From assembly GCF_020386615.1 (NCBI RefSeq), contig NZ_CP077769.1, forward strand, positions 6,497,501-6,561,500: DNA of 64,000 nucleotides. The letters are read 5' to 3'. The notes below the pieces were generated by a model. It did not search any database, was not told the DNA's origin, and saw only the letters and a program-made list of their open reading frames with translations. Shown piece after piece: positions 1 through 8,069 of the stretch. The position numbers and the translations under genes were made by a program. This stretch comes from Chitinophaga pendula (lineage in GTDB: Bacteria > Bacteroidota > Bacteroidia > Chitinophagales > Chitinophagaceae). How positions within the stretch are numbered: the stretch's first letter is position 1; every line of letters begins with the position of its first letter.

Positions 1-877
1 GCGTAAGCGCGCGCTGAATCAGCAGCTGGATGTTGGCAGTATAGTTGATGATATCAATGTTTTCGTTCCTGAGTTCACGCACAATGCCATGGATACGGCT
101 ACCTTTCATGCCGACGCAGGCTCCTACGGGGTCGATACGGTCATCATAAGATTCAACAGCCACCTTAGCTCTTTCCCCTGGCTCGCGCACAATCTTTTTG
201 ATAACAATCAGGCCATCTGCGATTTCCGGTACTTCAATTTCCAGCAAGTTACCAAGGAAGGAAGAATGTGTACGTGAGAGAATGATGAGCGGAGCATTAT
301 TTTTCATCTCCACCTTCTTCACTACCGCCCGCACATTTTCCCCTTTTTTAAAGTAATCTGTCGGGATCTGTTCAGATTTAGGCAATATTAACTCATTCCC
401 CTCATCATCGAGCAATAAAACTTCTTTTTTCCATACCTGATATACCTCACCAGTAACTATCTCCCCTACCCGATCCGCATATTTCTTAACAAGAATATTC
501 TTTTTTAAATCCCCAATGCGGGCCGACAGCGTTTGCTTTGCCGCCAGAATCGCCCTGCGGCCAAAATCCTGTATCTCTACCTCCTCATACAACTCCTCCC
601 CTACCTGAAGATCCGGTTCAACCTTAATGGCATCAGAATACTCGATTTGGGCATTATCGTCTTCAGATTCCCCATCCGCTACAATCATTCGGCGACGCAA
701 TATCTCCAGGTCCCCCTTGTCAGTATTTACGATTACATCAAAGTTTTCATCCGAGCCATACTTTTTCCTCAAAAGGGTCTTGAATACATCCTCCAATACC
801 TTCATCAACGTTGGACGGTCAATATTCTCCGCATCCTTGAACTCAGTGAATGACTCGATCAGGTTTATACTAGCCAT
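1..877 (-). CDS. nusA: Transcription termination/antitermination factor NusA (3' end outside window)
   Basis: The minus strand is open from an ATG at 877 to the window edge, giving about 292 residues of the N-terminal part. The start reads MASINLIESFTEFKDAE, followed by the NusA N-terminal RNA-polymerase-binding domain (about residues 1-125), the S1 RNA-binding domain (KYADRVGEIVTGEV, about 135-200) and the start of the first KH domain (VAVESYDDRIDPVGACVG, the classic NusA motif). NusA binds RNA polymerase and modulates pausing, termination and antitermination in the cytoplasm. It follows rimP by 17 nt on the same strand, the standard rimP-nusA operon order. The C-terminus and the usual downstream infB are not in the window. 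Confidence 0.96.
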   Translation of the reverse strand, partial: MASINLIESFTEFKDAENIDRPTLMKVLEDVFKTLLRKKYGSDENFDVIVNTDKGDLEILRRRMIVADGESEDDNAQIEYSDAIKVEPDLQVGEELYEEVEIQDFGRRAILAAKQTLSARIGDLKKNILVKKYADRVGEIVTGEVYQVWKKEVLLLDDEGNELILPKSEQIPTDYFKKGENVRAVVKKVEMKNNAPLIILSRTHSSFLGNLLEIEVPEIADGLIVIKKIVREPGERAKVAVESYDDRIDPVGACVGMKGSRIHGIVRELRNENIDIINYTANIQLLIQRALT

Positions 878-894
878 GTTTTGGTTATTATATT

Positions 895-1359
895 TTAAAA
901 CACGATGCACACCTTTGTGTGCTTGATTTCAGAAAATTTTATAGGTGTTTGTTGCTTTTCCTTCTTTTTGCCAATAGTTTCCTCTATCAGCAAGTGCTCC
1001 TCACTGGCCTCCAGCAACGTACCCTCTTTGGTCGTCCCATCAAGAAAAGTAACCTCTACCTTCCTCCCGATATTCTTAAGATACTGGCGAAGTTGTTTAA
1101 GCGGCTCATCCAGCCCCGGAGAAGAGACTTCAAGAGAAAAATCATCCGCTGGAAATAAGCCCGATGTTTCCAAGACAGGATAAAGCGCCCGGTTGAATGC
1201 CACCAGCTTCTCAACAGGTACTCCCTTATCTCCGTCTATAAAGAGCTTGATATTATTGGTGGGTTTGATCCGGATGTCTACTACGAAAAAATCCGGGTAT
1301 TCTGACAGTAGGCTCTCCACCAACTGACGAATCGATGCTATTAACGGTTCATTTGCCAT
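895..1359 (-). CDS. rimP: Ribosome maturation factor RimP
   Basis: This 154-residue protein starts MANEPLIASIRQLVESLL and has the RimP layout. An N-terminal alpha/beta domain contains SLEVSSPGLDEPLK (about residues 80-93), the family's signature SPGLDRPL-like stretch. A C-terminal SH3-like barrel contains the VTFLDGTTKEGTLLEA part. RimP assists 30S subunit maturation. An in-frame ATG 48 bases upstream (1407) would add 16 residues (MIQTKGTSDCPLLVFF) that do not resemble the family, so the downstream ATG at 1359 is preferred. The gene is immediately upstream of nusA and probably cotranscribed with it. Confidence 0.94.
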   Translation of the reverse strand: MANEPLIASIRQLVESLLSEYPDFFVVDIRIKPTNNIKLFIDGDKGVPVEKLVAFNRALYPVLETSGLFPADDFSLEVSSPGLDEPLKQLRQYLKNIGRKVEVTFLDGTTKEGTLLEASEEHLLIEETIGKKKEKQQTPIKFSEIKHTKVCIVF

Positions 1360-1541
1360 AAAAAAAACAAGAAGGGGACAATCACTCGTCCCCTTCGTTT
1401 GAATCATTATCCTAACACAAAATTAGCATTTTATTTTAATCCAAGAACAATTTCTTTAACTTGGTTCAAGAAAATACAGGTGGTGAACCCTTATCCCATC
1501 TCGAATTGGTAAATATTATAATGTGATAGGTGCAAACGAGA

Positions 1542-1859
1542 ATGTCAATACGCTCATATATAAAACTACTTAACTTCGAAGCACTGGTATGGCCAATAGG
1601 CCTCATCACCCTGTTCCTCATGCACCCAGCCTCGTCCAGCCATCATAGCCTTTGCCTACTTAGGCAAACAGGCATCTCCTGGTGCCCCGGTTGCGGCCTC
1701 GGCCATTCCATCCACTTCTTCCTGCATGGAAACTGGAACGCAGCCTTCCACTACCACTGGCTTGGCCCATTTGCTACCTGTATGCTGATAATCAGATCAA
1801 TACAACTGCTGTATTTACAATATAAGACATTTTCTCACCTAAAACGACCTAGTACATGA
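1542..1859 (+). CDS. DUF2752 family small membrane protein
   Basis: A 105-residue protein beginning MSIRSYIKLLNFEALVW, with two or three hydrophobic segments. It carries the DUF2752 signature CPGCGLGHSIHFFLHG (about residues 50-66), a CPxCGLxHS motif in which the cysteines may bind metal or form a disulfide; the biochemical role of the family is not known. A GTG at 1530 would add four residues and cannot be excluded. Its stop overlaps the start of the next gene by 4 nt (ATGA), so the two are probably translationally coupled. DUF2752 and TM2-domain proteins often occur side by side in Bacteroidetes. Confidence 0.8.
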   Translation: MSIRSYIKLLNFEALVWPIGLITLFLMHPASSSHHSLCLLRQTGISWCPGCGLGHSIHFFLHGNWNAAFHYHWLGPFATCMLIIRSIQLLYLQYKTFSHLKRPST

Positions 1860-2209
1860 ATGATCTGTCATTTGCCTTGCTGCCCGGAATCCAACAAGAA
1901 GAACTCATCTGGTTGCAGGAGCTGACGAAAAACTACGACGCTAACAACAAAGCCCGATTTCTGGCACTATACCAATCCAAAAGAAAAGACCCGCAAACCA
2001 CACTGATCTGCTGCCTCATCGGACTGGTCGGCCCCGCCGGCATACATCGGTTCATATTAAATCAAATCGGTATGGGCATCCTCTACTTCCTCACCTTCGG
2101 CCTCTGTGCAATAGGTACCATCGTCGATGCCATCAATCATAAAAAACTAACCTGGGAATGCAATAAAAAAGCCGCCCTCGAATCGGCAGCACTACTCGGA
2201 TTACAGTAA
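1856..2209 (+). CDS. TM2 domain-containing membrane protein
   Basis: A 117-residue protein. The N-terminal 55 residues are soluble and helical. The C-terminal half is a TM2 domain: two hydrophobic segments joined by a short turn, with GPAGIHRFILNQIGMGILY (about residues 66-84, matching the G-x-H-RFYLG-like core) and then the second helix GLCAIGTIVDAI. TM2 proteins are small inner-membrane proteins of unclear function. The gene overlaps the DUF2752 gene by 4 nt and is followed by a clear terminator hairpin at 2263-2296, so the pair forms a two-gene unit. Confidence 0.82.
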   Translation: MNDLSFALLPGIQQEELIWLQELTKNYDANNKARFLALYQSKRKDPQTTLICCLIGLVGPAGIHRFILNQIGMGILYFLTFGLCAIGTIVDAINHKKLTWECNKKAALESAALLGLQ

Positions 2210-2262
2210 AATCCATCCTATCCCCTTACCTGATCGCTATTTCACTCCTATCAAGAGTGCCT

Positions 2263-2304
2263 GCCTGTCTGCATTTTACCCAAAATACAGACAGGCTTCT
2301 TTTT
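2263..2304 (+). terminator. Intrinsic terminator after the TM2 gene
   Basis: A nine-base stem GCCTGTCTG (2263-2271) pairs with CAGACAGGC (2288-2296). An inner ATTTT/AAAAT extension adds to it. A T-rich tail (TTCTTTTTC) follows. Confidence 0.8.
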
Positions 2305-2359
2305 CTTAAAGAAAACTTAAAGTAACCCCTCTCCATTATCACCTTCCCGGATATTCCGC

Positions 2360-2367
2360 TACCTTTG
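2360..2367 (+). promoter_or_regulatory. Bacteroidetes -7 promoter box TACCTTTG
   Basis: TACCTTTG fits the phylum's TAnnTTTG -7 consensus exactly and lies 7 nt before the ATG of the DUF4834 gene, implying a very short leader. No clear -33 TTG is visible at the usual spacing. Confidence 0.55.
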
Positions 2368-2374
2368 TGCCACT

Positions 2375-2626
2375 ATGATCAAATTCATCTTCACCATATT
2401 TTTCCTATGGTTGCTATATAAAGTGATATTCGATTTTATCATCCCGGTATACAATTCCACCCGGCAGGTGAGACAACAAATGAATACCATGCAACAACGC
2501 ATGCGTGAACAGTACCAACAGCAACACCAACAACAACAAAATACCCAACAACAGCAGCAACAGCATGCAAACCAATCCGCACGCCCGGATAAAGGAGACT
2601 ATATCGACTTCGAAGAAGTCAAATAG
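2375..2626 (+). CDS. DUF4834 family protein with poly-Gln segment
   Basis: An 83-residue protein. It begins with a single hydrophobic helix (residues 2-25, FIFTIFFLWLLYKVIFDFII), continues with a charged helix, then has a very glutamine-rich stretch (about residues 48-66) encoded by CAA/CAG runs, and ends acidic (YIDFEEVK). The N-terminal helix followed by a basic segment and the acidic YxDFEEVK-like tail fit DUF4834, a family found in Bacteroidetes with no assigned function. The antisense reading frame over the same bases is a product of the low-complexity codons. Confidence 0.7.
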   Translation: MIKFIFTIFFLWLLYKVIFDFIIPVYNSTRQVRQQMNTMQQRMREQYQQQHQQQQNTQQQQQQHANQSARPDKGDYIDFEEVK

Positions 2627-2643
2627 GATCACTCAACGCCATA

Positions 2644-3264
2644 TTATAAAGGCCTGAAAATGTCCAGGATAGTCTTGGGCGCCTGAAGATGCACTGTTTG
2701 CAAACCTACCGCTTTCGCTCCCTCAATGTTGGGCAACGTATCATCAATAAATAAGGTCTCCGCAGGATCCAGCCCATTCTCATCCAAAATAAGCTCGTAA
2801 GCCTCCTTATAAGGTTTCCGGTAACCGATAAGATGAGAATAGTACGCCTTGTCAAAAAAAACACCCAAAGATGGGATCCCCCGCGTCGCTAACAAGGACG
2901 CATTAAATGCCTCCAAATGAATCGCATTTGTATTGCTCAACAAGTACATACTATACTGCTGCCGCAACTGCTGCAACAACTGTAACCGCTGCAACGGGAA
3001 ATCCAATAACATCGCATTCCACGCATCAACGATCTGCCGCTCACTAACGTGCTCCCCTGTATGTCTTCGCATCGCCTCCAGAAATGCCTCATTGCCTACC
3101 TTACCCGTTTCCAGGTCCTCAAACAAACGGTCCGCATGAAATTGGGAAAATAAAGTCGGAAAATCCGTGACGCCGAGATCGGCAAATGCCTTGTTGGTCA
3201 ACTGGAAATCTATATTCAGAATGACGCCTCCGAGGTCGAAAATGAGATGTTTAATGCCTTGCAT
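2644..3264 (-). CDS. HAD-family hydrolase (FMN/sugar-phosphatase-like)
   Basis: A 206-residue protein with all four HAD motifs. Motif I is FDLGGVILNID (about residues 9-19), with Asp as nucleophile although the usual DxD is DLG here, as in many YihX/epoxide-hydrolase-N-like members. Motif II is LLSNTN (about 108-113), motif III the Lys of YRKPYKEAY (about 150), and motif IV FIDDTLPNIEGA (about 172-183). A helical cap sits between motifs I and II. Such proteins dephosphorylate small phosphorylated metabolites in the cytoplasm; the substrate cannot be read from sequence. It is transcribed convergently with DUF4834 and divergently from the tRNA. Confidence 0.88.
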   Translation of the reverse strand: MQGIKHLIFDLGGVILNIDFQLTNKAFADLGVTDFPTLFSQFHADRLFEDLETGKVGNEAFLEAMRRHTGEHVSERQIVDAWNAMLLDFPLQRLQLLQQLRQQYSMYLLSNTNAIHLEAFNASLLATRGIPSLGVFFDKAYYSHLIGYRKPYKEAYELILDENGLDPAETLFIDDTLPNIEGAKAVGLQTVHLQAPKTILDIFRPL

Positions 3265-3344
3265 AGTACTAAAGTAGTGCTTAAAAATGCAAAATTAAAA
3301 AGCCTCAACATGACAATGCAGCTTTTCTTTCAGAAAAAGAAAAA

Positions 3345-3380
3345 TTGTTAGGATTATTGAATAAAAAATATTTAATTTTG
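3345..3380 (+). promoter_or_regulatory. Probable promoter of the tRNA gene
   Basis: TAATTTTG (3373-3380) matches the TAnnTTTG -7 box and lies 32 nt before the mature tRNA 5' end. A TTG at 3345-3347 could be the -33 element, though its 25-nt spacing is slightly long. Confidence 0.45.
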
Positions 3381-3412
3381 CACTCCCCGAAAACGGGATT
3401 CCGTAAGGAATA

Positions 3413-3486
3413 GGTCCTATAGCTCAGTTGGTTAGAGCACCTGACTCATAATCAGGGGGTCCCAGGATCATGCCCTGGTGGGACCA
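3413..3486 (+). tRNA. tRNA with CAT anticodon (elongator Met or Ile2)
   Basis: A complete cloverleaf can be drawn. The acceptor GGTCCTA (3413-3419) pairs with TGGGACC (3479-3485), with one T-G pair. The D-arm contains GCTC...GAGC, and the anticodon stem CCTGA/TCAGG closes the loop CTCATAA (anticodon CAT). The T-stem CCAGG/CCTGG follows, with discriminator A at 3486. CCA is not encoded. The T-loop is ATCATGC rather than the usual TTCRAAT-like loop: positions 54 and 58 are A and T instead of T and A. CAT can mean elongator Met or, after lysidine modification, Ile2. The C4-G69 and C5-G68 pairs would fit TilS recognition, but this does not settle it. Confidence 0.9.
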
Positions 3487-3492
3487 CAAGAT

Positions 3493-3528
3493 AGTAAAGG
3501 CTTTTAGCAATCGCTGAAAGCCTTTACT
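3493..3528 (+). terminator. Hairpin terminator after the tRNA
   Basis: A perfect 12-bp stem, AGTAAAGGCTTT (3493-3504) with AAAGCCTTTACT (3517-3528), has a 12-nt loop. It begins 7 nt after the tRNA. The tail is only moderately T-rich. Confidence 0.6.
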
Positions 3529-3748
3529 GTTCATATCCCCTTTTCCATACACTATCTATGTCTCTATCAAACGTATTATCCAGCTATAAGTAGGTTGTGA
3601 GCATGTCTGTCAGGAAAGTGGTTGTATCTTTATGATAACCAATTGATTATGGATATTTTGATGAAATGCTTGACTGTGGCTGATATTCATTTTATTTATT
3701 ATTTTTAATAGTATGTGAAATAAAAATTTATTCACTCACGTCCACCTC

Positions 3749-3803
3749 TCCTATAGCTCTCCTGTATCATTCGTATATCATTCCTATAGTCATCCCATAT
3801 CCT
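3749..3803 (+). repeat. 11-bp periodic TATA-core repeat, five units
   Basis: Five consecutive 11-base units (TCCTATAGCTC, TCCTGTATCAT, TCGTATATCAT, TCCTATAGTCA, TCCCATATCCT) keep TATA-like cores exactly 11 bases apart. Bases 3749-3776 are identical, in inverse orientation, to 59609-59636 in the larger array at 59472-59636. The array ends 26 bp before the -7 box of the AraC-type gene. The stretch from the tRNA hairpin to here (3529-3748) is AT-rich and shows no gene. Confidence 0.85.
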
Positions 3804-3828
3804 TAATGCTCAATTAATATTCACCTTG

Positions 3829-3836
3829 TACTTTTG
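3829..3836 (+). promoter_or_regulatory. -7 box TACTTTTG upstream of the AraC-type gene
   Basis: An exact TAnnTTTG match ends 4 nt before the GTG chosen as start. If this is the real promoter, the transcript would begin at or within a few bases of the start codon (leaderless or nearly so). Confidence 0.45.
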
Positions 3837-3840
3837 ATGC

Positions 3841-5022
3841 GTGAACTACATCATTTTCCTCGGCGCATTCCAGGCGCTGATCGTGTTAGGACTATTATCA
3901 GCGGGCAACAAAAACAGGTCATCAGATGGCATATTACGCTGGCTCTTGATGTGTATGTTTGTCCACCTGGGCGTTAACTTCTTCCTGAATACAGTATTCC
4001 CCAACGCTGAAATACACAAGCAATTCAATACTTTCATCACCTTATTCTATACTCCCCTGCTTTGGATGTATGCCGCCCGCTTAGGTGCTCCCGAGCACCA
4101 GGTAAAGACCGTATACCTCTTCCTGCCAGGCATAATAGCCGCTATAGCATACTTTATGATTGCCGGCTATATTATTACCCATCACGGGAAAACACCCGAA
4201 ACCATCTGGTATTATAACCAGGTCACAAACTACGCCATCATCCTGTCGTACATCATATACCCGATCAAGACCCTCCAGGTGGCCCGGAAGATCCCGGACT
4301 TCTGGAAAACGGAAAAACACCTCGTACGATTCATCGCCGCATTATTCCTGACTATCAGTGCCATCTTCCTGCTAATGCTGTATAAAGCATATTTCCCTTC
4401 ACCATTGGCAGACCTCGACGGACACCTCTGGGCACGCACCCTCTGTTATATCGCCCTGTTGACAGCTTGCCTGGCCATAGGACGCGTGAAAGTGTTGTCC
4501 TTAATGTACACCCACATAGAAATATCACTAAGCCCTTCCGCTCACATCGTCATACCTCCAGCAGAACAGGTAGATACTACAGACGAAATAACGCAAACGA
4601 TCACCCGCCGGAAACAAGCCTTGTCCGACACACAACAAGCCCGGATAGCTGCCGATATGAACCAGATAATGAAAGATAAAAAACCCTATCTGGAGCCCGA
4701 ACTAACCCTCGATGGTCTCGCCAAACAAATGAGCATATCCCGCCATCACCTTTCCGAAACACTGAATCAATACCTCGCCAAGTCCTTCTATCAATACGTC
4801 AACGAATACCGCGTAAAAGAAGTGACGGATATGATGAAACACTATACCGAAAAAGGTGTAGTACCCAACATACTATCCCTGGCTTTCGATGCCGGCTTCC
4901 ATTCCAAATCATCCTTCAACCAGTATTTCAAAAAGACAGTAGGACACACCCCTTCTGCCTACCTGAAAAACCTACCCTCTGCCGACGCTCCCACCACTGG
5001 CGACCTCATATTGCAATCCTGA
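3841..5022 (+). CDS. Membrane-anchored AraC-family transcriptional regulator
   Basis: A 393-residue protein starting at GTG. The N-terminal two thirds hold about seven hydrophobic segments (residues 3-20, 32-52, 60-78, 88-110, 125-143, 160-182, 200-215), the 7TM sensor-like layout seen in many Bacteroidetes regulators. The C-terminus (about 280-380) is an AraC-type double helix-turn-helix: LTLDGLAKQMSISRHHLSET, then ILSLAFDAGFHSKSSFNQYF and KKTVGHTPSAY, the family's terminal consensus. It is probably an inner-membrane sensor that acts directly on DNA. Its position 228 bp upstream of a codirectional TonB receptor and phospholipase gene suggests it controls them. An ATG at 3836 is out of frame, so GTG is the only start near the promoter. 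Confidence 0.88.
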   Translation: MNYIIFLGAFQALIVLGLLSAGNKNRSSDGILRWLLMCMFVHLGVNFFLNTVFPNAEIHKQFNTFITLFYTPLLWMYAARLGAPEHQVKTVYLFLPGIIAAIAYFMIAGYIITHHGKTPETIWYYNQVTNYAIILSYIIYPIKTLQVARKIPDFWKTEKHLVRFIAALFLTISAIFLLMLYKAYFPSPLADLDGHLWARTLCYIALLTACLAIGRVKVLSLMYTHIEISLSPSAHIVIPPAEQVDTTDEITQTITRRKQALSDTQQARIAADMNQIMKDKKPYLEPELTLDGLAKQMSISRHHLSETLNQYLAKSFYQYVNEYRVKEVTDMMKHYTEKGVVPNILSLAFDAGFHSKSSFNQYFKKTVGHTPSAYLKNLPSADAPTTGDLILQS

Positions 5023-5183
5023 TCTGCTGCCAAAACAAGGCGGCTCTCAACAAAATCGCCGGGACTTCCACCGGATCCGCCCGTCCGTAAACACCGGACT
5101 TAATAATAGGGTAACTTTTGATAAGGGGTTGATTTTCAATTTTTAATAAGCCTCTACGATCGGTAAAGACCACCCAATCGTAC

Positions 5184-5209
5184 GGATGGATCGACAAGGT
5201 CGACCATCC
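5184..5209 (+). promoter_or_regulatory. Inverted repeat upstream of the TonB receptor gene
   Basis: GGATGG-A-TCGAC (5184-5195) pairs with GTCGACCATCC (5199-5209) around a 3-nt loop, 11 bp with one bulged A. It is followed by CATCTTTG near 5223, a one-mismatch version of the -7 box. It could be an operator for the adjacent AraC-type regulator or a leader hairpin. The rest of 5023-5249 shows no gene. Confidence 0.4.
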
Positions 5210-5249
5210 CACCTCCACACAACATCTTTGTGCGAAATTTTACTTGCAC

Positions 5250-8054
5250 ATGAACAGGATCATTTTACTCATTGTGTTCTTGCTGCCCGGTCTCTGCCAG
5301 GCACAACAGATCAGAGGGACCATCACCTCCAAAGACGGACCACTGCCGGGAGCTACCGTTTATACAGATGACCTGAACACACAAACCGATCTTACCGGCA
5401 CCTTCACCCTGGCACAAAAGAAGATCGGTAAGGTAAAGCTCACCATCAGCTACATCGGATACACACCACAGATAATTACACTCGAAACCAAAAATGGACG
5501 GAACGACCTGGGCACCATCGCATTGTCACCCAAAGTGGGCAACATCGGCGAAATAGTAGTTAAAAGCTCCACCGTCGGCTCACAGATAAAAGCGATCAGC
5601 ATAAAGAAAAATGCCAACGCCATCATGGAAGTCCTGGCCGCCGACGCAATCGGTAAACTACCAGACCGCAATGCCGCCGAAGCCGTACAACGCATGCAGG
5701 GCGTATCCATAGAAAGAGACCTGGGAGAAGGCCGCTATGTCTCCGTTCGTGGTACTCCCATGCAATGGAGCGCCTCCCTCCTCAACGGCAATCGCATGCC
5801 CAGCGCCAGCGCCGACTATGCCGACCGCCGCGTACAAATGGATATATTCCCTTCCGAACTGATAGAATATGTACAACTGTCCAAAGCCATCACCCCAGAT
5901 ATGGAAGGAGATGCCATCGGAGGATCGGTCAACTTCATTACCAAAACAGCTCCGATATCAAGAGTGCTGAATATCAACGCCGCCGGCGGATATGGCGATC
6001 AGGCACGCAAAGGGTCCTATAATACCTCCCTCGTATATGGCGACCGGCTGATGAACGGCAAACTAGGCTTCATCGTCTCCGGCGTAATATGGGACCGCAC
6101 CTCCGCACAGGACCGCTATAATGTAGACTATAACTTCGCCAGCACTAACAGCGTCCAGTCGTTTTCCATAGCAGACCTGCAACTGCGCGACTACGTAGCC
6201 AGAAGACGTACACTGGGCTTCAACGGCGGATTGGAATACATCATCAATCCCGACCATAAAATATTTGCTAAAGGGATCTACAGCGAATACCTCGATCAGC
6301 AAAAAGTACATGAAACCTATTTCAACTTCGACGCCAAAAATGCCCAGATACAGACAAGAGCAGCAGACTATCTCACAAAACTCCAATCTGTCGAACTGGG
6401 GGGTATTTCCAGCTTGCTCAAAGGAAAAATGACCCTCGACTGGTCGTTGAGTATGGATGAATCATCCTTCCGTTTCAAAGATCCGGGATACCCCATCGCG
6501 ACCTTCCAGCAGGCTGCCGCCTACGATGGCCTGGCACCCGATGGCAAAAAATACCTCCGCATAGACGCTCCCAACGGCGTTGGCGACGTCATCGATGCCG
6601 TACTGCCACACCTGTCAGCCTCCACTCCTGTAGATCCCACACAAATGAAGCTCGCCCGCATCACCTTGCTGAGAGCAGCCAATAATGAAAAGAACAAACG
6701 AGTGGCCTTCAACCTGAAGTACAGTAACAACGAAAAATTGCACGTCAAATTCGGTGGTAAGTTTATCCACAAGGATAAATATGTGGCCAATAATCCCTTT
6801 GATGTATACATGACCGGCCTCGCAGGAAAAGCCGCTCCGGCTATAGCCGAACTGGGCACAGAACCATTCCCGTATAATGGCGGATTCCTCACCGAAATAG
6901 GTACGCCATACAATAATGTACTGATAGACCAGGTGCCACTATCTGCCCTCAAAGGATATGTAAGCCCGGAATTTATCAACCAGTACAAATTGACTAAAGT
7001 GGTCAGCGATGCCCCCGATAACGCTTCAGGCGCCACTAAATATTTCACCGGTACAGAAGATGTATACGCTATATACGCGATGGCAGAATATAAGCCGCTG
7101 GCTAAACTGACCGTCATCGGTGGGATCCGCAACGAATACAATAAGGTCCGCTTCAATGGCAAACAGGTGGTCACCTTCAATGGCGGCAGCCGTATCAACG
7201 ACCTCAAACAGGACAATAGCTATAATGCCTTCCTGCCTATGCTGCACCTGAAATACCAGGCCAGCACCAAGGATATCCTCCGCCTGGCATATACCCGCAC
7301 CTTTGCCCGCGCCGATTTCAGCCAGCTCAACCCGGCTACCACACAAGATGATGTCAATAAGATCATCACCCGCGGTAGAGCAGACCTGCAGCCTACCTTC
7401 GCCAGCAATATCGACCTCATGGCCGAACACTATTTCGGCGGCATCGGTATGGTAAGCATAGGCGCATTCTATAAAAGCCTGTCTAACCTGATCTATAATA
7501 ACCAGTCCAACGAGATCATCCAGGGCCTGAACTATACCGTCACACAACCGGATAACCTGCAAAAAGCCTGGTTATATGGCTTCGAAGCAGGCTTCTCCAA
7601 ACGCTTTACCGAACTGCCGGGAGTATTGAAATACTTCGGACTGGAAGGCAACTACACCTTTACCAACTCCCGCGTGAAAATCCCTCGCTTCGTAGGCAAC
7701 AAACGCATAGACGACGAAAGCGTCATCCCTAAACAAGCCAAACATATCTTCAACGCCTCTATCATATTTGAGAACAAAAAGTTCATGGCCCGGATAGCAG
7801 GCAATTATAAAGGCAAATACCTCGATGCCATCCGCCAGGCAGCAGGCCCCGGCCACTACCGCTGGTACGCACAAAACTTTACGGTAGACTGCTCCGCTTC
7901 TTTCTCCATATCCAACCATATCCGCTTGTTCGCAGAGGTAAATAATATCACCAACGCACCGGTAAGATTCTACCATGGCTCCTACGATCGCACAGAACAG
8001 GCAGAATGGTATTCCATCCGCGGACAGATAGGCGTCAGCATGAAACTATTCTAA
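5250..8054 (+). CDS. TonB-dependent outer-membrane receptor (TonB-Xanth-Caul type)
   Basis: A 934-residue protein with a signal peptide (MNRIILLIVFLLPGLCQAQ). A carboxypeptidase-regulatory-like domain follows (IRGTITSKDGPLPGATVY to about residue 95), then a plug domain with PDRNAAEAVQRMQGVSIERD and EGRYVSVRG (about 140-170), the signature of the TIGR01782-like TonB-Xanth-Caul group, and a C-terminal beta-barrel ending GQIGVSMKLF with terminal Phe. It imports a ligand across the outer membrane using TonB energy. There is no SusD partner, unlike typical glycan loci. The next gene, 15 nt downstream, is a secreted phospholipase C, so the substrate may be a product of that enzyme (inositol or phosphate compound); this is inference. 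An in-frame TTG at 5244 is possible but the ATG is preferred. Confidence 0.93.
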   Translation: MNRIILLIVFLLPGLCQAQQIRGTITSKDGPLPGATVYTDDLNTQTDLTGTFTLAQKKIGKVKLTISYIGYTPQIITLETKNGRNDLGTIALSPKVGNIGEIVVKSSTVGSQIKAISIKKNANAIMEVLAADAIGKLPDRNAAEAVQRMQGVSIERDLGEGRYVSVRGTPMQWSASLLNGNRMPSASADYADRRVQMDIFPSELIEYVQLSKAITPDMEGDAIGGSVNFITKTAPISRVLNINAAGGYGDQARKGSYNTSLVYGDRLMNGKLGFIVSGVIWDRTSAQDRYNVDYNFASTNSVQSFSIADLQLRDYVARRRTLGFNGGLEYIINPDHKIFAKGIYSEYLDQQKVHETYFNFDAKNAQIQTRAADYLTKLQSVELGGISSLLKGKMTLDWSLSMDESSFRFKDPGYPIATFQQAAAYDGLAPDGKKYLRIDAPNGVGDVIDAVLPHLSASTPVDPTQMKLARITLLRAANNEKNKRVAFNLKYSNNEKLHVKFGGKFIHKDKYVANNPFDVYMTGLAGKAAPAIAELGTEPFPYNGGFLTEIGTPYNNVLIDQVPLSALKGYVSPEFINQYKLTKVVSDAPDNASGATKYFTGTEDVYAIYAMAEYKPLAKLTVIGGIRNEYNKVRFNGKQVVTFNGGSRINDLKQDNSYNAFLPMLHLKYQASTKDILRLAYTRTFARADFSQLNPATTQDDVNKIITRGRADLQPTFASNIDLMAEHYFGGIGMVSIGAFYKSLSNLIYNNQSNEIIQGLNYTVTQPDNLQKAWLYGFEAGFSKRFTELPGVLKYFGLEGNYTFTNSRVKIPRFVGNKRIDDESVIPKQAKHIFNASIIFENKKFMARIAGNYKGKYLDAIRQAAGPGHYRWYAQNFTVDCSASFSISNHIRLFAEVNNITNAPVRFYHGSYDRTEQAEWYSIRGQIGVSMKLF

Positions 8055-8069
8055 ACATAAAAAACACGC

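Noticed and set aside
6521..7562. Two long leftward frames inside the TonB receptor gene
   Set aside because: Both are shadows of a strongly supported receptor coding sequence.
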